The notes: generated from the letters alone by a model not told the origin. DNA of 64,000 bases from Burkholderiales bacterium PBB2 (GCA_002255955.1 NKIM01000001.1:1-64000), one strand, 5' to 3'; positions 18,412 to 28,077 are shown, counted from the first letter of the stretch. Numbers and translations are program-made.

Positions 18412-19153
18412 TGGGTGAGGTTTCGGCGTGCTGAAGACAGCAATCGGCACATTGCGGACCTCCGCTGTCTTGATCTTTCTCGCTTCGGTGTCTCGGCCCG
18501 CCGCCGGGCTCATGGTTCGCGGGTCGGCTCTGCGAGCCGACTCCCCTCGGTGCTCACTGCGCGGCTCAGCGGCGCCAAACTCCCTCCGTTCGCTGCGCTC
18601 ACTGCGGTCAAACAGTGGCGCCGAGTCAGAGCTTGAAGCGCGCGAGTACGCGCGCCTGAGCCGCTCCGCTCCGCCCTCGGCCGCGCACAAATCGCCCGTC
18701 GGCGGGCCGAGCCACCTTCGGAGGTGGCGTGTTTCACCGTTGATGGGGCAGATCGATCGCGATGCAAGCGCCCTGCAGCCCGTGCCGCTGCCGGGCGATT
18801 TGTGAAGGGCCGAGCAGCACAGCGCCTCGGGGCGCGCGCGTACCCGCGCGCTTCAAGCTCTGACTTGGCGCTTCTGTCTGAACGAAGCGAACGCAGGGAG
18901 GGGAGTGAGTTATGCGCCAGCCCCGAGGTGCGAGCAGCGCAGGGAAGTCGGCCCGCCCGGGCCGACCCCGGAGTCATGAGCCCGGCGGCGGCACGGGCTG
19001 CAGGGCCTCACGAGCAAAACCAAGGGCTACTCTGCGCCGAAAGCCGCCATGCGGATCACACATCGCGGCAAGCGCTTTTTTTCGAAACGAAGCATGGGCG
19101 CAGCGAACTGCCCGTCAAAATCAAATCCCGTCGCGCCGCCCACACCACCCGCC
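18412..19153. other. Gene-free region dominated by a long inverted repeat
   Basis: About 740 bp between the M4 terminator and the thioesterase start. Short frames on both strands read as Arg/Ser/Ala-rich low-complexity peptides (for example SERSERREGSE) and look like repeat sequence and not genes. No tRNA or ORF with recognisable domains is seen. Confidence 0.75.
18494..18998. repeat. Two inverted, diverged copies of a repeat of about 205 bp
   Basis: The left arm (about 18494-18698) and the reverse complement of the right arm (about 18792-18998) align along their whole length. Shared blocks in order include GCCGCCGGGCTCATG, GGGTCGGC, the stretch around AGTCAGAGCTTGAAGCGCGC, GTACGCGCG and ACAAATCGCCCG. 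The two arms differ at many positions and by small indels. The 93-bp centre holds its own small hairpin, GCCACCT (18711-18717) with AGGTGGC (18722-18728). It may be a MITE-like or REP-like element inserted twice, or a structured transcript. Confidence 0.8.
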
Positions 19154-19588
19154 ATGACACATCGCAACCCTGAACTGTCGCGCCCCAGCCAGACCGAGCT
19201 GGCCGAGTTTTTGGCCCGGGAGTTTCCACAGTGCAAATGCAGCATCGAGGCGCTGCGCCCGCGCAGTGCGACGGTGCGGCATCCGGTGGGGGAATCGGAG
19301 TTGCGGCCGGGGGGCACGGTCTCAGGGCCAGTGTTGATGACGGTGGCCGATGTGGCGCTGTATGTGGCCATCCTTGGTGAGATCGGCATCGTGCCGCTCA
19401 CGGTCACCACCAGCCTGAACATCAACTTTCTGCGCAAGCCGGCCGGTGACCGCGACATCATCGGCGTGTGCACGCTGATGAAGCTGGGCCGAACACTGGC
19501 GGTGGGCGAAGTCAGCCTCTACTCCGAAGGCAGCGACGAAGCCGTGGCCCATGTGGTGGGCACCTACGCCATTCCGCGCAAGGATTGA
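19154..19588 (+). CDS. PaaI-family hotdog thioesterase
   Basis: 144 aa. The hotdog signature is clear: LRPGGTVSGPVLMTVADVALYVAILG (active-site helix region), then TTSLNINFLRKPAGDRDIIG and a final strand ending HVVGTYAIPRKD. The family hydrolyses acyl- or aryl-CoA thioesters; the substrate is not predictable. The ATG at 19154 is chosen over upstream in-frame codons that run into the repeat region. A LysE-type exporter gene follows 62 bp downstream on the same strand. Confidence 0.88.
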   Translation: MTHRNPELSRPSQTELAEFLAREFPQCKCSIEALRPRSATVRHPVGESELRPGGTVSGPVLMTVADVALYVAILGEIGIVPLTVTTSLNINFLRKPAGDRDIIGVCTLMKLGRTLAVGEVSLYSEGSDEAVAHVVGTYAIPRKD

Positions 19589-19650
19589 GGGGCCGGCGCC
19601 GACGCACGCAAGACCTGACCCCATCACCTGCCCCATCCTGGAACCACACC

Positions 19651-20283
19651 ATGTCCTCCACGCTCTTCACCATCGCCCTGCTGCATTGGGTGGTCCTGAT
19701 CACACCGGGCGCCAACTTCGTGCTGGTCGGGCAGTTGGCTGCCAGCGGCCAGCGAGGAGCCGCCTGTGCGGCAGCGTTTGGCATCACCACGGTGACGCTG
19801 AGCTGGGCCAGCCTGGCCATCCTCGGCATCGGCGTGGTCTTCAGCGCCCACCCGGCGCTGCGCCAGCTGGCACAGATTGCGGGCGGTCTCTACCTGCTCT
19901 ACCTGGCCAGCAAGCTGTGGCGGGCAGGCGCTGGTGGCGATGCGGGCGCAGGAGGGCCGATGAGCCGGAGCGCGGCCTTTCGTCTGGGCTTTCTGACCAA
20001 TGTGTTGAACCCCAAGACTGCCTTGTTCTTCGGCAGCGTGTTTGCCACCGTGCTGCCCGCAGATCCCAGCTGGGCCGTCAGCGCCGCCGCCGTGGGGCTG
20101 GTCTATGCAAACGCCCTGGTATGGCACCTGTTCCTGGCCCTGGCCTTCTCGCTGCGCCCGGTTCAAGGCTTTTACGAACGCCAACGCCGCCTGCTGAACC
20201 GCGTGTCGGCCGCGCTGGTCGGTGGCTTCGGCACCCGCCTACTGTTCTCCACCTGGCAGGAGCTGCGCGTCCGCTGGGCTTGA
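19651..20283 (+). CDS. LysE/RhtB-family exporter
   Basis: 210 aa with about six hydrophobic segments. The family hallmark LLHWVVLITPGANFVLVGQL (P-G-x-N near TM1) and FLTNVLNPKTALFFGSVF (N-P-K in mid-protein) are present. It is an inner-membrane amino-acid or small-metabolite efflux carrier; the substrate is unknown. It follows the thioesterase gene without an obvious terminator. A second, distinct LysE-type gene lies at 43206. Confidence 0.9.
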   Translation: MSSTLFTIALLHWVVLITPGANFVLVGQLAASGQRGAACAAAFGITTVTLSWASLAILGIGVVFSAHPALRQLAQIAGGLYLLYLASKLWRAGAGGDAGAGGPMSRSAAFRLGFLTNVLNPKTALFFGSVFATVLPADPSWAVSAAAVGLVYANALVWHLFLALAFSLRPVQGFYERQRRLLNRVSAALVGGFGTRLLFSTWQELRVRWA

Positions 20284-20550
20284 GCACAACAAGTGCGATA
20301 TTCGCGCACACAGACCTTCACAAAGCCGTCACACTGCCGATAGCGCAAGAGGATCTCCCGGCTTGTCCGCACGCCTCACTGCAGAGGCGATCGACGCAAG
20401 CCGGATCAGGGAAGAGGTCCTCTCCGTCCATCAGCGCCGGCTTGCACCCCGACGGTGTGAGCGCAGGCGCTGCGCGGCTTTCAACAGCGGTCCAGCGGCC
20501 AGCACCGGCATCCTTGCGCCGAGAGCCGCGCCCACAACACAAGGTTTGTC

Positions 20551-22116
20551 ATGCGCAACAATCAGCCGGTCAGCCAGCGGGAATATGACTTCCCGGCCGA
20601 TGCCACCCTGATGTCCACCACGGACGTCAACTCCCACATCAATTACGCCAACGGCGCCTTCGTCGCCGTCAGCGGCTATAGCGAAGCCGAGATCCTCGGC
20701 CAGCCCCACAACCTGGTCCGCCACCCGGACATGCCGCCCGAGGCCTTCGCCGACATGTGGGCCACGCTCAAGTCCGGCCAGTCCTGGACCGCCCTGGTCA
20801 AGAACCGGCGCCAGAACGGCGACCACTACTGGGTGCGTGCCAATGCAACCCCGGTGGAGCGCCACGGACGGGTGGTCGGCTATATGTCGGTGCGCACCAA
20901 GCCGCCCCGCGCCGAGATTCAGGCGGCCGAAACGCTGTACGCCGCCTTCCGCCAAGGCCAGGCCGGCTCCCTGGGCTTTCACAAAGGCCTGATCGTACGC
21001 AAGGGGCTGCGGGGCCTGCTGTCCCGCAGCCTGCAGACCTGGTCGGTGCGCCAGCGCATCTGGGCGGGCGCCTTGCTGATGCCAACGCTCAGCCTGGCCG
21101 CGGCCAGCCTGCTGGGCCTGGCGCCGGTCGCCTGGGCCGGCCTGGCCGGCGTGCTGGTGCTGAGCAGTGGCCTGACTGCCTGGTGGCTGCACAGCCAGGT
21201 GTCCACCCCTGTCGAGCTGCTGGCCGCGCAGGCGCGCGCCATCGCCGCGGGCGACACCCGTTCCAACATCCAGATGGACCGGGTCGACGAGATCGGCATG
21301 AGCATGCGTGCCATCAACCAGCTGGGCCTGATGTTCCGCTGGATCGTGGACGACGTCAGCGAGCAGGTGCTGACCGTGCGCACCGCCAGCAGCGAGATCG
21401 CGCAAGGCAACAACGACCTCAGCGCACGCACCGAGCAGGCGGCGTCCAGCCTGGAGGAAACCGCCGCCTCGATGGAGCAGATGAGCTCCACCGTGCGCAA
21501 CAACTCCGACACCGCCCACCAGGCCACGCAGGTGGCCCAAGACGCCAGCCGGGTCGCGGTGCAGGGTGGCGATGTGGTCGGCCAGGTCAACCGCACCATG
21601 GAAGGCATCACCGCTTCCAGCCGCAAGATCAACGACATCATCGGCGTGATCGACAGCATCGCCTTCCAGACCAACATCCTGGCCTTGAACGCAGCGGTGG
21701 AAGCGGCTCGCGCCGGGGAACAAGGCCGAGGCTTTGCCGTGGTGGCCGCCGAGGTGCGCAGCCTGGCCCAGCGCAGCGCCGAGGCGGCCAAGGAAATCAA
21801 GACCCTGATCAGTGACAGCGTCGAGAAGGTCGAGCATGGCGCCCGCCAGGTCGGCGACGCCGAGCGCACCATGGGCGAGATCGTCCAGCAAGTCAGCCAG
21901 GTCAGCCAGCTGATCACCAGCATCAGCCAGGCCAACCGAGAGCAGAGCACCGGCATCAGCCAGGTCACCGAGGCGGTCAACCACCTCGATCAGGTGACCC
22001 AGCAAAACGCCGCCCTGGTCGAACAATCCACCGCCGCCACCGAGAGCCTGCGCAACCAGGCCGATCAGCTGGTGCGCGCCCTGGCCATCTTCCGCGACGA
22101 ACAGCGCCGCCACTGA
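20551..22116 (+). CDS. Aer-like methyl-accepting chemotaxis protein with N-terminal PAS domain
   Basis: 521 aa. A PAS domain (residues about 10-125) begins like Aer, with an initial [16 protein letters not shown] and later [19 protein letters not shown], a pattern of FAD-binding energy sensors. A hydrophobic hairpin (about residues 170-215) anchors it, followed by a HAMP-like region and the signalling domain with the hairpin tip [20 protein letters not shown] and [16 protein letters not shown]. No C-terminal CheR-binding pentapeptide is seen (it ends FRDEQRRH). It likely senses redox or oxygen and controls CheA. No che or fla genes are in the window. Confidence 0.93.
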   Translation: MRNNQPVSQREYDFPADATLMSTTDVNSHINYANGAFVAVSGYSEAEILGQPHNLVRHPDMPPEAFADMWATLKSGQSWTALVKNRRQNGDHYWVRANATPVERHGRVVGYMSVRTKPPRAEIQAAETLYAAFRQGQAGSLGFHKGLIVRKGLRGLLSRSLQTWSVRQRIWAGALLMPTLSLAAASLLGLAPVAWAGLAGVLVLSSGLTAWWLHSQVSTPVELLAAQARAIAAGDTRSNIQMDRVDEIGMSMRAINQLGLMFRWIVDDVSEQVLTVRTASSEIAQGNNDLSARTEQAASSLEETAASMEQMSSTVRNNSDTAHQATQVAQDASRVAVQGGDVVGQVNRTMEGITASSRKINDIIGVIDSIAFQTNILALNAAVEAARAGEQGRGFAVVAAEVRSLAQRSAEAAKEIKTLISDSVEKVEHGARQVGDAERTMGEIVQQVSQVSQLITSISQANREQSTGISQVTEAVNHLDQVTQQNAALVEQSTAATESLRNQADQLVRALAIFRDEQRRH

Positions 22117-22274
22117 CCGGCTTTTGCGCGAAGGCTGAGGTGTGGCGCAGCCATGCCCGCGTGATTACTACCGCAGCTCAAGAGCGCGGGAGGAGGCGCA
22201 GGGACGGCGTCTGCGCCGATGATCGAGTTTGTTTCGCTCCCCCCGATCATCCGCTGCAGATTGCACCGTGCGCC

Positions 22275-22757
22275 ATGCCTCATGTCGAAACCCTTCCCGC
22301 CTTTGAACTCCTGGGCCTGAGCTGCCGCACCAGCAATGCCGCTGAAATGGACCGGCAGCACCCGGAGCGTGCACGCATCGGCCGCCTCTGGCAGGACTTT
22401 GCCGGCTCTGGACTGCAGGGCGAAGTCTTCGGCGCCTACTTCGACTATGCCGACCAACACCATGCCGACTACCGCGTGCTGGCCGGCATCCGCGCCCCTC
22501 TGAGCGACGAAGAAATCACCAGCAATGCCGGCGCAACGACCGACCGCCGCCTGCAGGTGCCGGCCGGACGCTACCTCGTCTTTGAAGCCCAGGGCACCCT
22601 GCCCGAGGCCTTAATCCAGACCTGGGGCGAGGTCTGGGCCTATTTCGAACGGGCGGGCGCGCCCAAGCGCGCCTACGGCGTGGACCTGGAGCGTTATCTG
22701 GGCCCGGGCAATGTGCAGATCTGCATCGGCCTGAAAGACGAGCCTCAGAGGCCCTGA
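22275..22757 (+). CDS. GyrI-like / AraC effector-binding-domain protein
   Basis: 160 aa. The sequence follows the stand-alone GyrI-like (SHV fold) pattern: FELLGLSCRTSN at the start, IGRLWQDFAGSG, FGAYFDYADQHHADYRVLAG, then RLQVPAGRYLVFEAQGTLPEA and a C-terminal strand VQICIGLKDE. Such proteins bind small hydrophobic or cationic ligands, or inhibit gyrase in the SbmC case. No DNA-binding domain is attached. The ATG at 22275 matches the family start; the frame extends upstream without a better start. Confidence 0.8.
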   Translation: MPHVETLPAFELLGLSCRTSNAAEMDRQHPERARIGRLWQDFAGSGLQGEVFGAYFDYADQHHADYRVLAGIRAPLSDEEITSNAGATTDRRLQVPAGRYLVFEAQGTLPEALIQTWGEVWAYFERAGAPKRAYGVDLERYLGPGNVQICIGLKDEPQRP

Positions 22758-22797
22758 ACCTCAGGCCGAGCGGCGGGCCGGCGGCGCCCGCCGACGC

Positions 22798-24804
22798 TCA
22801 GAAGTGAATGCCCTTCATCATCTGCTGCAGGGCAATCGCCTCGGCAGACAGCTGCGGCTTGGAGCCGGGCTTGGCGCCCTTGGCCGCATCGCTGTCAGGG
22901 AACATGCGGAAGCTGGTGTTCATGACGATCTGCGCGACACGCGGCACCAGGGCATGCATCAGCTCGCCGGTGATGCCCAGGCGGGTGGCGATGCGCACCG
23001 GCTTGGCAATGCAGGCCTGCGCCACCATATCGGCCGCTTCTTCCGGCGCCAGCGTGGGCACATTCTTGTAGATCTGCGTCGGCGCGATCATGGGCGTGCG
23101 CACCAGCGGCATATTGATGGTGGTGAAGGTCACGCCCAGATCGGCGTACTCGCTGGAAGCGCAGCGCGTCCAGGCATCGAGCGCGGCCTTGCTGGCCACA
23201 TAGGCCGAGAAGCGCGGTGCGTTGGTCAGCACGCCGATGCTGGAGATATTGACCACATGGCCCTTCTTTTTGGCCACCATGCCAGGCAGCAGGCCCATGG
23301 TCACGCGCAGGCAACCGAAGTAGTTCAGCTGCATGGTGCGCTCGAAATCATGAAAGCGGTCGTAGCTGCTTTCGATCGCGCGGCGGATCGAGCGGCCCGC
23401 GTTGTTGATCAGGAAATCGACACCTCCAAACTGTTCGGTGATGGCGGCAATCATGGCCGCGCAGCTTTCCTCGTTGGCAATGTCAGCCGAGAAGGCGTGC
23501 ACCTGGGCTTGCGCGCCGGCGGCCTCGCGGATCTCCTTCACCGCCTCGGCCAGCTTGATCTCGTCGCGGGCGCAGATCAAGGTGATGGCGCCGGCTTCGG
23601 CAAACTTCTTGGCCGCTGCCAGACCGATGCCGGAGGAGCCGCCCGTCACCAGCACCACCTTGCCGGCGGTGGCACCGCGCAGGCTGCGGTCGATCGACAG
23701 GTCGGGGTCGAGGTGGCGCTCCCAGTAGTCCCAGAGCCGCCAGGCGTAGTCATGCAGATTGGGGCAGGCGATGCCCGAGCCCTTGAGCACGGCCTCGGTC
23801 TCGCGGCAATCGAAGCGGGTCGGGTAGTTGATGAAGGTGAACATATCGTCGGGCAGGCCGAGATCCTTCATCACCGCGTTGCGAATGCGCCGCACCGGCG
23901 CCAGCGCCATCAGCCCCTTCTTGACGCTCTTGGGAATGAAACCGAGCAGGGCCGCATTGATGAACAGATTCATCTTGGGCGCATGCGCGGCCTTGGAGAA
24001 GATGTCCAGCACATCGCCGACGCGGTAGCCCACCGGGTCGACCAGATGGAAACAGGCGCCGCTCTTGCGCTCCTTGTGGGCGATGTGGTCGAGCGCGTTG
24101 ACGACGAAATCGACCGGCACGATGTTGACGCGCCCGCCTTCCAGGCCAATCGAGGGCATCCAGGGCGGCAGGATCTGGCGCAGGCGCTGGATGGGCTTGA
24201 AGAAATAGTAGGGCCCGTCGACCTTGTCCATCTCGCCGGTGCTGGAGTCGCCCACCACCATGGCCGGACGGTACACCGTCCAGGGCCGTTTGCACTCCTT
24301 GCGCACGATCTTCTCGCTCTCGTGCTTGGTCATGAAGTAGGGGTGATCGAGGCCCTCGGCCTCGTCGAACATGTCCTCGCGGAACACGCCTTCGTAGAGG
24401 CCCGCCGCGGCGATGGACGAGACATGATGAACATGGCCGGCCTCGATGGCCTGGGCAAACTCGACCAGGCTGCGCGTGCCGTCGACATTCACCGCGACTT
24501 GCGAGGCCTCGTCGGCCTTGAGGTCGTAGACCGCTGCGAGGTGAAAGACATGATCGATCTGGCCTTTGAGGCGCTTGATGTCCTCCGCCGCCACACCGAG
24601 CTTCTTGCCCGTTAGGTCACCGAACACCGGCAGCGCGCGGGTGCTGTTCTTGGCCAGGCCCCAAAAGGCCAGCAGCTCGGGCAGCTTGTCGCGGCTTTCT
24701 TCGCGCAGCAGGAAGTGAACCGTGCTGCCGCGCCGGGCCAGCAGCTTTTTGACCAGGCGCTTGCCGATGAAGCCCGTGGCTCCGGTGACGAAATACTGCT
24801 GCAT
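22798..24804 (-). CDS. Alcohol-forming fatty acyl-CoA/ACP reductase (two fused SDR domains)
   Basis: 668 aa from the second ATG of MHMQQYF; AGGAGA lies 7 bp upstream of it. The N-terminal extended SDR has YFVTGATGFIGKRLVKKLL and the YxxxK pair Tyr156/Lys160 in HPYFMTKHESEK. The C-terminal classical SDR has LVTGGSSGIGLAAAKKF, LINNAGRSIRRAIESSYDR and FSAYVASKAALDAW. From memory, order, length and motifs closely follow the Marinobacter fatty acyl reductase Maqu_2220, including the FINYPTRFD linker and a near-identical C-terminal style (MMKGIHF). That enzyme reduces acyl-CoA/ACP to fatty alcohol via the aldehyde, for wax ester synthesis. It is divergent from a phasin gene. Substrate specificity here is inference. 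Confidence 0.9.
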   Translation of the reverse strand: MQQYFVTGATGFIGKRLVKKLLARRGSTVHFLLREESRDKLPELLAFWGLAKNSTRALPVFGDLTGKKLGVAAEDIKRLKGQIDHVFHLAAVYDLKADEASQVAVNVDGTRSLVEFAQAIEAGHVHHVSSIAAAGLYEGVFREDMFDEAEGLDHPYFMTKHESEKIVRKECKRPWTVYRPAMVVGDSSTGEMDKVDGPYYFFKPIQRLRQILPPWMPSIGLEGGRVNIVPVDFVVNALDHIAHKERKSGACFHLVDPVGYRVGDVLDIFSKAAHAPKMNLFINAALLGFIPKSVKKGLMALAPVRRIRNAVMKDLGLPDDMFTFINYPTRFDCRETEAVLKGSGIACPNLHDYAWRLWDYWERHLDPDLSIDRSLRGATAGKVVLVTGGSSGIGLAAAKKFAEAGAITLICARDEIKLAEAVKEIREAAGAQAQVHAFSADIANEESCAAMIAAITEQFGGVDFLINNAGRSIRRAIESSYDRFHDFERTMQLNYFGCLRVTMGLLPGMVAKKKGHVVNISSIGVLTNAPRFSAYVASKAALDAWTRCASSEYADLGVTFTTINMPLVRTPMIAPTQIYKNVPTLAPEEAADMVAQACIAKPVRIATRLGITGELMHALVPRVAQIVMNTSFRMFPDSDAAKGAKPGSKPQLSAEAIALQQMMKGIHF

Positions 24805-25040
24805 GTGCATGTCTCCTGCGTAGGGGTGCGAGAACTCTTGTGCCTGGATTCTTGACCAAGTGAAAGCAGGCGCTGCTGCATGCTTTCCCGCACAGGGCTG
24901 CACAGCGCCCCATCCGGGCTTAGGTAGAGCGTACTGCCTAGCTTTCCCCGGTGCCAAATGCCGGCGGGGCGATCTATAGTGAACTCATCGCTGGCAAAGG
25001 CTGGCGACAATCCAACCAACGCTCTCCAAGGACTGACAAC

Positions 25041-25883
25041 ATGGTCAAGAAGCTTCAGAAAATGGCAGCCAAGAAAAACTCCGCTTCCAATGGAGCCTTC
25101 GGCGGCGCCCTGCCCGCCGGCCTGCTGGACAGCCAGCTGGCGCAGAGCGTGCGTGACTCCGCTCAACAAATCTGGGCCGCTGGCCTGGGCGCCTTCTCCA
25201 AGGCACAGGGCGAAGGCGGCAAGGTGTTTGAAGCCCTGGTCAAGGAAGGCCTGACCCTGCAGAAGAAAACCCAATCGGCCGCCGAAGAAAAGCTCGGCGC
25301 CATGGCCAGCAAGGTCAGCGGCATGGCCGGTGATGTCGGCAGCAAGGCCGGCCAGCACTGGGACAAGCTGGAATCGATTTTTGAAGAACGCGTGGCCCGT
25401 GCGCTCAAGCGCCTGGGCGTGCCCGCCGCCAAGGACATTGAAGAGCTGATCGAGCGCATCGACGCCCTCAGCGACGCCCTGGGCCTGAAGGTGCCGGCCA
25501 AGAAGGCCAGCAAGGCCGCGGCACCCAAGGCCAAGGCTGCGGCCAAGCCGGCTGCTAAAGCCGCCGCTAAAACTGCTGCCAAAACCGCTGCTAAGGCGGC
25601 CGACAAAGCACCAGCCAAAGCGCCCGCCAAAAAGGCCGCTGCCAGCAAGGCACCCGCTCAGCCCTTCGCCAAAGCCGCGAGCAAGCCGGCGGCCAAAGCC
25701 CCGGTGAAGGCCGCTGCCAAGCCAGCCGCCAAAGCTCCGGTCAAGGCAGCAGCCAAAGCAGCCGCACCGGCCCCCAAGCCCGCCGCCAAGCCGCGCGCCA
25801 AGAAGGCCGCCGCCCCGGTGAGCGCCGCCGCCAGCACCAGCCCGGCTGCCGCAGCCACCGCTGAGGCCGGCACCGCCGCCTGA
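25041..25883 (+). CDS. PHA granule-associated phasin with histone H1-like tail
   Basis: 280 aa. The N-terminal half (about residues 25-150) is a helical phasin-like domain: LAQSVRDSAQQIWAAGLGAF followed by LTLQKKTQSAAEEKLGAM and KLESIFEERVARALKRLGVP. The C-terminal half is a Lys/Ala/Pro repeat tail (KPAAKAPVKAAAK occurs twice) like PhaF and histone H1, expected to bind DNA and tether granules to the nucleoid. Nearby, the divergent fatty acyl reductase and the downstream patatin suggest a storage-lipid neighbourhood. The ATG at 25041 follows CAAGGACTGACAAC. Confidence 0.9.
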   Translation: MVKKLQKMAAKKNSASNGAFGGALPAGLLDSQLAQSVRDSAQQIWAAGLGAFSKAQGEGGKVFEALVKEGLTLQKKTQSAAEEKLGAMASKVSGMAGDVGSKAGQHWDKLESIFEERVARALKRLGVPAAKDIEELIERIDALSDALGLKVPAKKASKAAAPKAKAAAKPAAKAAAKTAAKTAAKAADKAPAKAPAKKAAASKAPAQPFAKAASKPAAKAPVKAAAKPAAKAPVKAAAKAAAPAPKPAAKPRAKKAAAPVSAAASTSPAAAATAEAGTAA

Positions 25884-25926
25884 TCTTCCGCCCGCCACGC
25901 GCACTCGCTGACTGTCCCACCGCCGC

Positions 25927-27195
25927 ATGCCCACAGCCCGCCGCAAGCCACGCTCGGCCACCCCCGCCACGCCACCGCGCCGCGCCGGCCGGCCGCGCAT
26001 CGGGCTGGCCCTGGCAGGCGGTGGGCCGCTCGGCGCGATCTATGAAATCGGCGCGCTCTGCGCGCTGGAAGAGTCGATCACGGGCCTGGACTTCTGCGAC
26101 TGCGACTCCTACATCGGCATCAGCGCCGGGGGCTTCATCGCCGCCGGCCTGGCCAATGGCATGGGCCCGCGCATGCTCAGCGCGGCCTTCATCGAAAACA
26201 GCGCCCCAGCGCCTGACAGCTTTGACCCGGCCGAGCTCATGCACCCGGCCTGGGCCGAGTATGGCGAGCGTCTGCGCCTGCTGCCCGGTCTGCTGAAATC
26301 TGCGGTTTGGGATCACTGGATGGAAGGCCGCTCGCTGATGGGCGCCTTCGAGCGCCTGGGCCGCGCCCTGCCCACCGGCCTGCTCTCGGGCGACGCGCTG
26401 GAAGCACAGATCCGCCGCCAGTTCGCCCTGCCCGGCCGCAGCAATGATTTCCGCGAACTCGGCCGCCGCCTGGTGCTGGTGGCCACCGATCTGGACAGCG
26501 GCGAGGCTGTGCCCTTCGGCCTGCCCGGCTGGGACGATGTGCCCATCTCGCGCGCCGTGCAGGCCAGCGCCGCCCTGCCGGGCCTGTTCCCGCCGGTCAA
26601 GATTGCCGGCCGTCACTATGTGGACGGCGCACTCAAGAAGACCTTGCATGCCTCGCTGCTGCTGCAGGAAGGCGTGGATCTGCTGATCTGCCTGAACCCG
26701 CTGGTGCCTTACGAATCGGACCGCGAGCATCCGCTGGCGCAACAGATGCCGGCACGGGGAAAAGGTACGAAAGAAGTTTCCATCCCCCACCTCGTGGACG
26801 GCGGCCTGCCCCTGGTGATGAGCCAGACCTTCCGCTCGCTGATCCACTCGCGGCTGGAGTTGGGCATGAAGCGCTACGAGCACACCCACCCCGGCACCGA
26901 CATCCTGCTCTTCGAGCCCGACCACCGCGATGCCGAGATGTTCCTGGCCAACACCTTCAGCTACTCGCAGCGCCGCCATCTGGCCGAGCACGCCTACCAG
27001 ACCACGCGGGCGCGCCTGCGCCGCCGCGCGCCCAAGTTGCAGGCCGCCCTGCAGCGCCATGGCCTCAGCCTCAATCTGGAAGCGCTGAACGAGCCGGGCC
27101 GACGCCTGCTCAGCGAACCCGCGGCCACCCGCACCGAAGATGCCCTGCGCCGCCTGCGCGCGGCCCTGAGCCTGCTGGAAGCGCGCCACGCCTGA
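25927..27195 (+). CDS. Patatin-like phospholipase
   Basis: 422 aa. The oxyanion-hole motif IGLALAGGGPLGAIYEIGAL, the nucleophile elbow GISAG with Ser66, and the catalytic Asp233 in YVDGALKKTL form the Ser-Asp dyad of patatins. The basic N-terminus is likely unstructured. The C-terminal half, after the core, matches bacterial patatins that carry an extra helical region of unknown function. It lies 43 bp downstream of the phasin on the same strand, so a role in granule or membrane lipid turnover is a reasonable inference. Confidence 0.9.
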   Translation: MPTARRKPRSATPATPPRRAGRPRIGLALAGGGPLGAIYEIGALCALEESITGLDFCDCDSYIGISAGGFIAAGLANGMGPRMLSAAFIENSAPAPDSFDPAELMHPAWAEYGERLRLLPGLLKSAVWDHWMEGRSLMGAFERLGRALPTGLLSGDALEAQIRRQFALPGRSNDFRELGRRLVLVATDLDSGEAVPFGLPGWDDVPISRAVQASAALPGLFPPVKIAGRHYVDGALKKTLHASLLLQEGVDLLICLNPLVPYESDREHPLAQQMPARGKGTKEVSIPHLVDGGLPLVMSQTFRSLIHSRLELGMKRYEHTHPGTDILLFEPDHRDAEMFLANTFSYSQRRHLAEHAYQTTRARLRRRAPKLQAALQRHGLSLNLEALNEPGRRLLSEPAATRTEDALRRLRAALSLLEARHA

Positions 27196-27334
27196 GCGCA
27201 CAGGCCGCTGCGGCGTGACCCCTGTCACACCCTCGGCTTGCAGCCCCTTCAGTCGCGGGTATTCCCGCAGCCCCCATCTCGCAACAATCACTTCCACGGC
27301 CTCCGCACCGGCGGCCTGCCTCAAGGAAGTCCCC

Positions 27335-27949
27335 ATGCGCACGATGCTCCTCTCCGCCCTGCTGCTCGCCACCCCGCTGCTCAGCCAGGCCGACAGCGCC
27401 AGCAATCTGGTGGTCAACGGCAGCTTTGAATCCGTGGTCATCAACTCCAGCAATCGCTGGGACATCTTCAGCAACATCAGCGGCTGGACCGGCGGCAGCG
27501 CCGGCATCGAGGTGCGCAACAACGCCGTGGGCCTGGCCCGCGACGGCGTCAATTTCGTCGAGCTGGACACCACGGCCAACAGCAGCATGTTCCAAACGGT
27601 GGCCACCCAGGCTGGCCAGCGCTACACCCTGAGCTTCTTCTACGCCGACCGCATCAGCAACAGCCAGCCCAGCAACGGCCTGGACTGGAGCCTGGACGGC
27701 AGCCACTGGAACGCGGTCAGCAGCGGCACTGGTGGCAACAGCCACGACTGGAAGCAGCTGCAGTTCGACTTCAACGCCACGGGCGCGACCACGCTGTACT
27801 TCCGCGCCACGGGCACGAGCGACCAACTGGGCACCTCGCTGGACCAGGTCAGCATCACCACAGCCGTGCCGGAACCGCAAAGCGCCGCCCTGCTGCTCGG
27901 CGGCCTGGCCGCACTGGGCTTTCTGGCCCGCCGCCGGCGCCTGAGCTGA
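27335..27949 (+). CDS. PEP-CTERM protein, choice-of-anchor type
   Basis: 204 aa. The ATG at 27335 gives a signal peptide (TMLLSALLLATPLLSQADS) after AAGGAAG. The mature start NLVVNGSFESVVINSS and the later FQTVATQAGQRYTLSFFYADR match a carbohydrate-binding-like jelly roll common in 'choice-of-anchor C' surface proteins. The C-terminal sorting signal is VPEPQSAALLLGGLAALGFL with ARRRRLS. It is exported and presumably processed by an exosortase elsewhere on the genome. It is followed by a bidirectional terminator. Confidence 0.9.
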   Translation: MRTMLLSALLLATPLLSQADSASNLVVNGSFESVVINSSNRWDIFSNISGWTGGSAGIEVRNNAVGLARDGVNFVELDTTANSSMFQTVATQAGQRYTLSFFYADRISNSQPSNGLDWSLDGSHWNAVSSGTGGNSHDWKQLQFDFNATGATTLYFRATGTSDQLGTSLDQVSITTAVPEPQSAALLLGGLAALGFLARRRRLS

Positions 27950-28014
27950 TCGGCACCCCACACAACAGGACGTCGTGAGTCCTGAAACGACAAGAAAAAA
28001 AGAAAAAGCAGATC

Positions 28015-28056
28015 CAAAAAAAGGGCGCCTCCTCGCGGGGGCGCCCTTTGCTTTTG
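28015..28056. terminator. Bidirectional rho-independent terminator between convergent genes
   Basis: AAAGGGCGCC (28020-28029) pairs perfectly with GGCGCCCTTT (28040-28049). A-rich sequence lies on the left and T-rich on the right (GCTTTT), so it can stop the PEP-CTERM transcript on + and the carboxypeptidase transcript on -. Confidence 0.92.
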
Positions 28057-28077
28057 CAGCGCTCGCTGCCGCAGGCC

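Noticed and set aside
18428-19173. Short frames (for example 18428-18805 and 18724-19173) as genes
   Set aside because: They fall in the inverted repeat, have Ser/Arg low-complexity translation on both strands and no start signals.
20320-20345. Sigma-28 (flagellar) promoter before the MCP gene
   Set aside because: TGCCGATAG resembles the -10 GCCGATAA, but no TAAA-like -35 is found at the right spacing.
22804-24615. 603-codon frame on the + strand
   Set aside because: Antisense to the acyl reductase gene, whose SDR motifs are complete.
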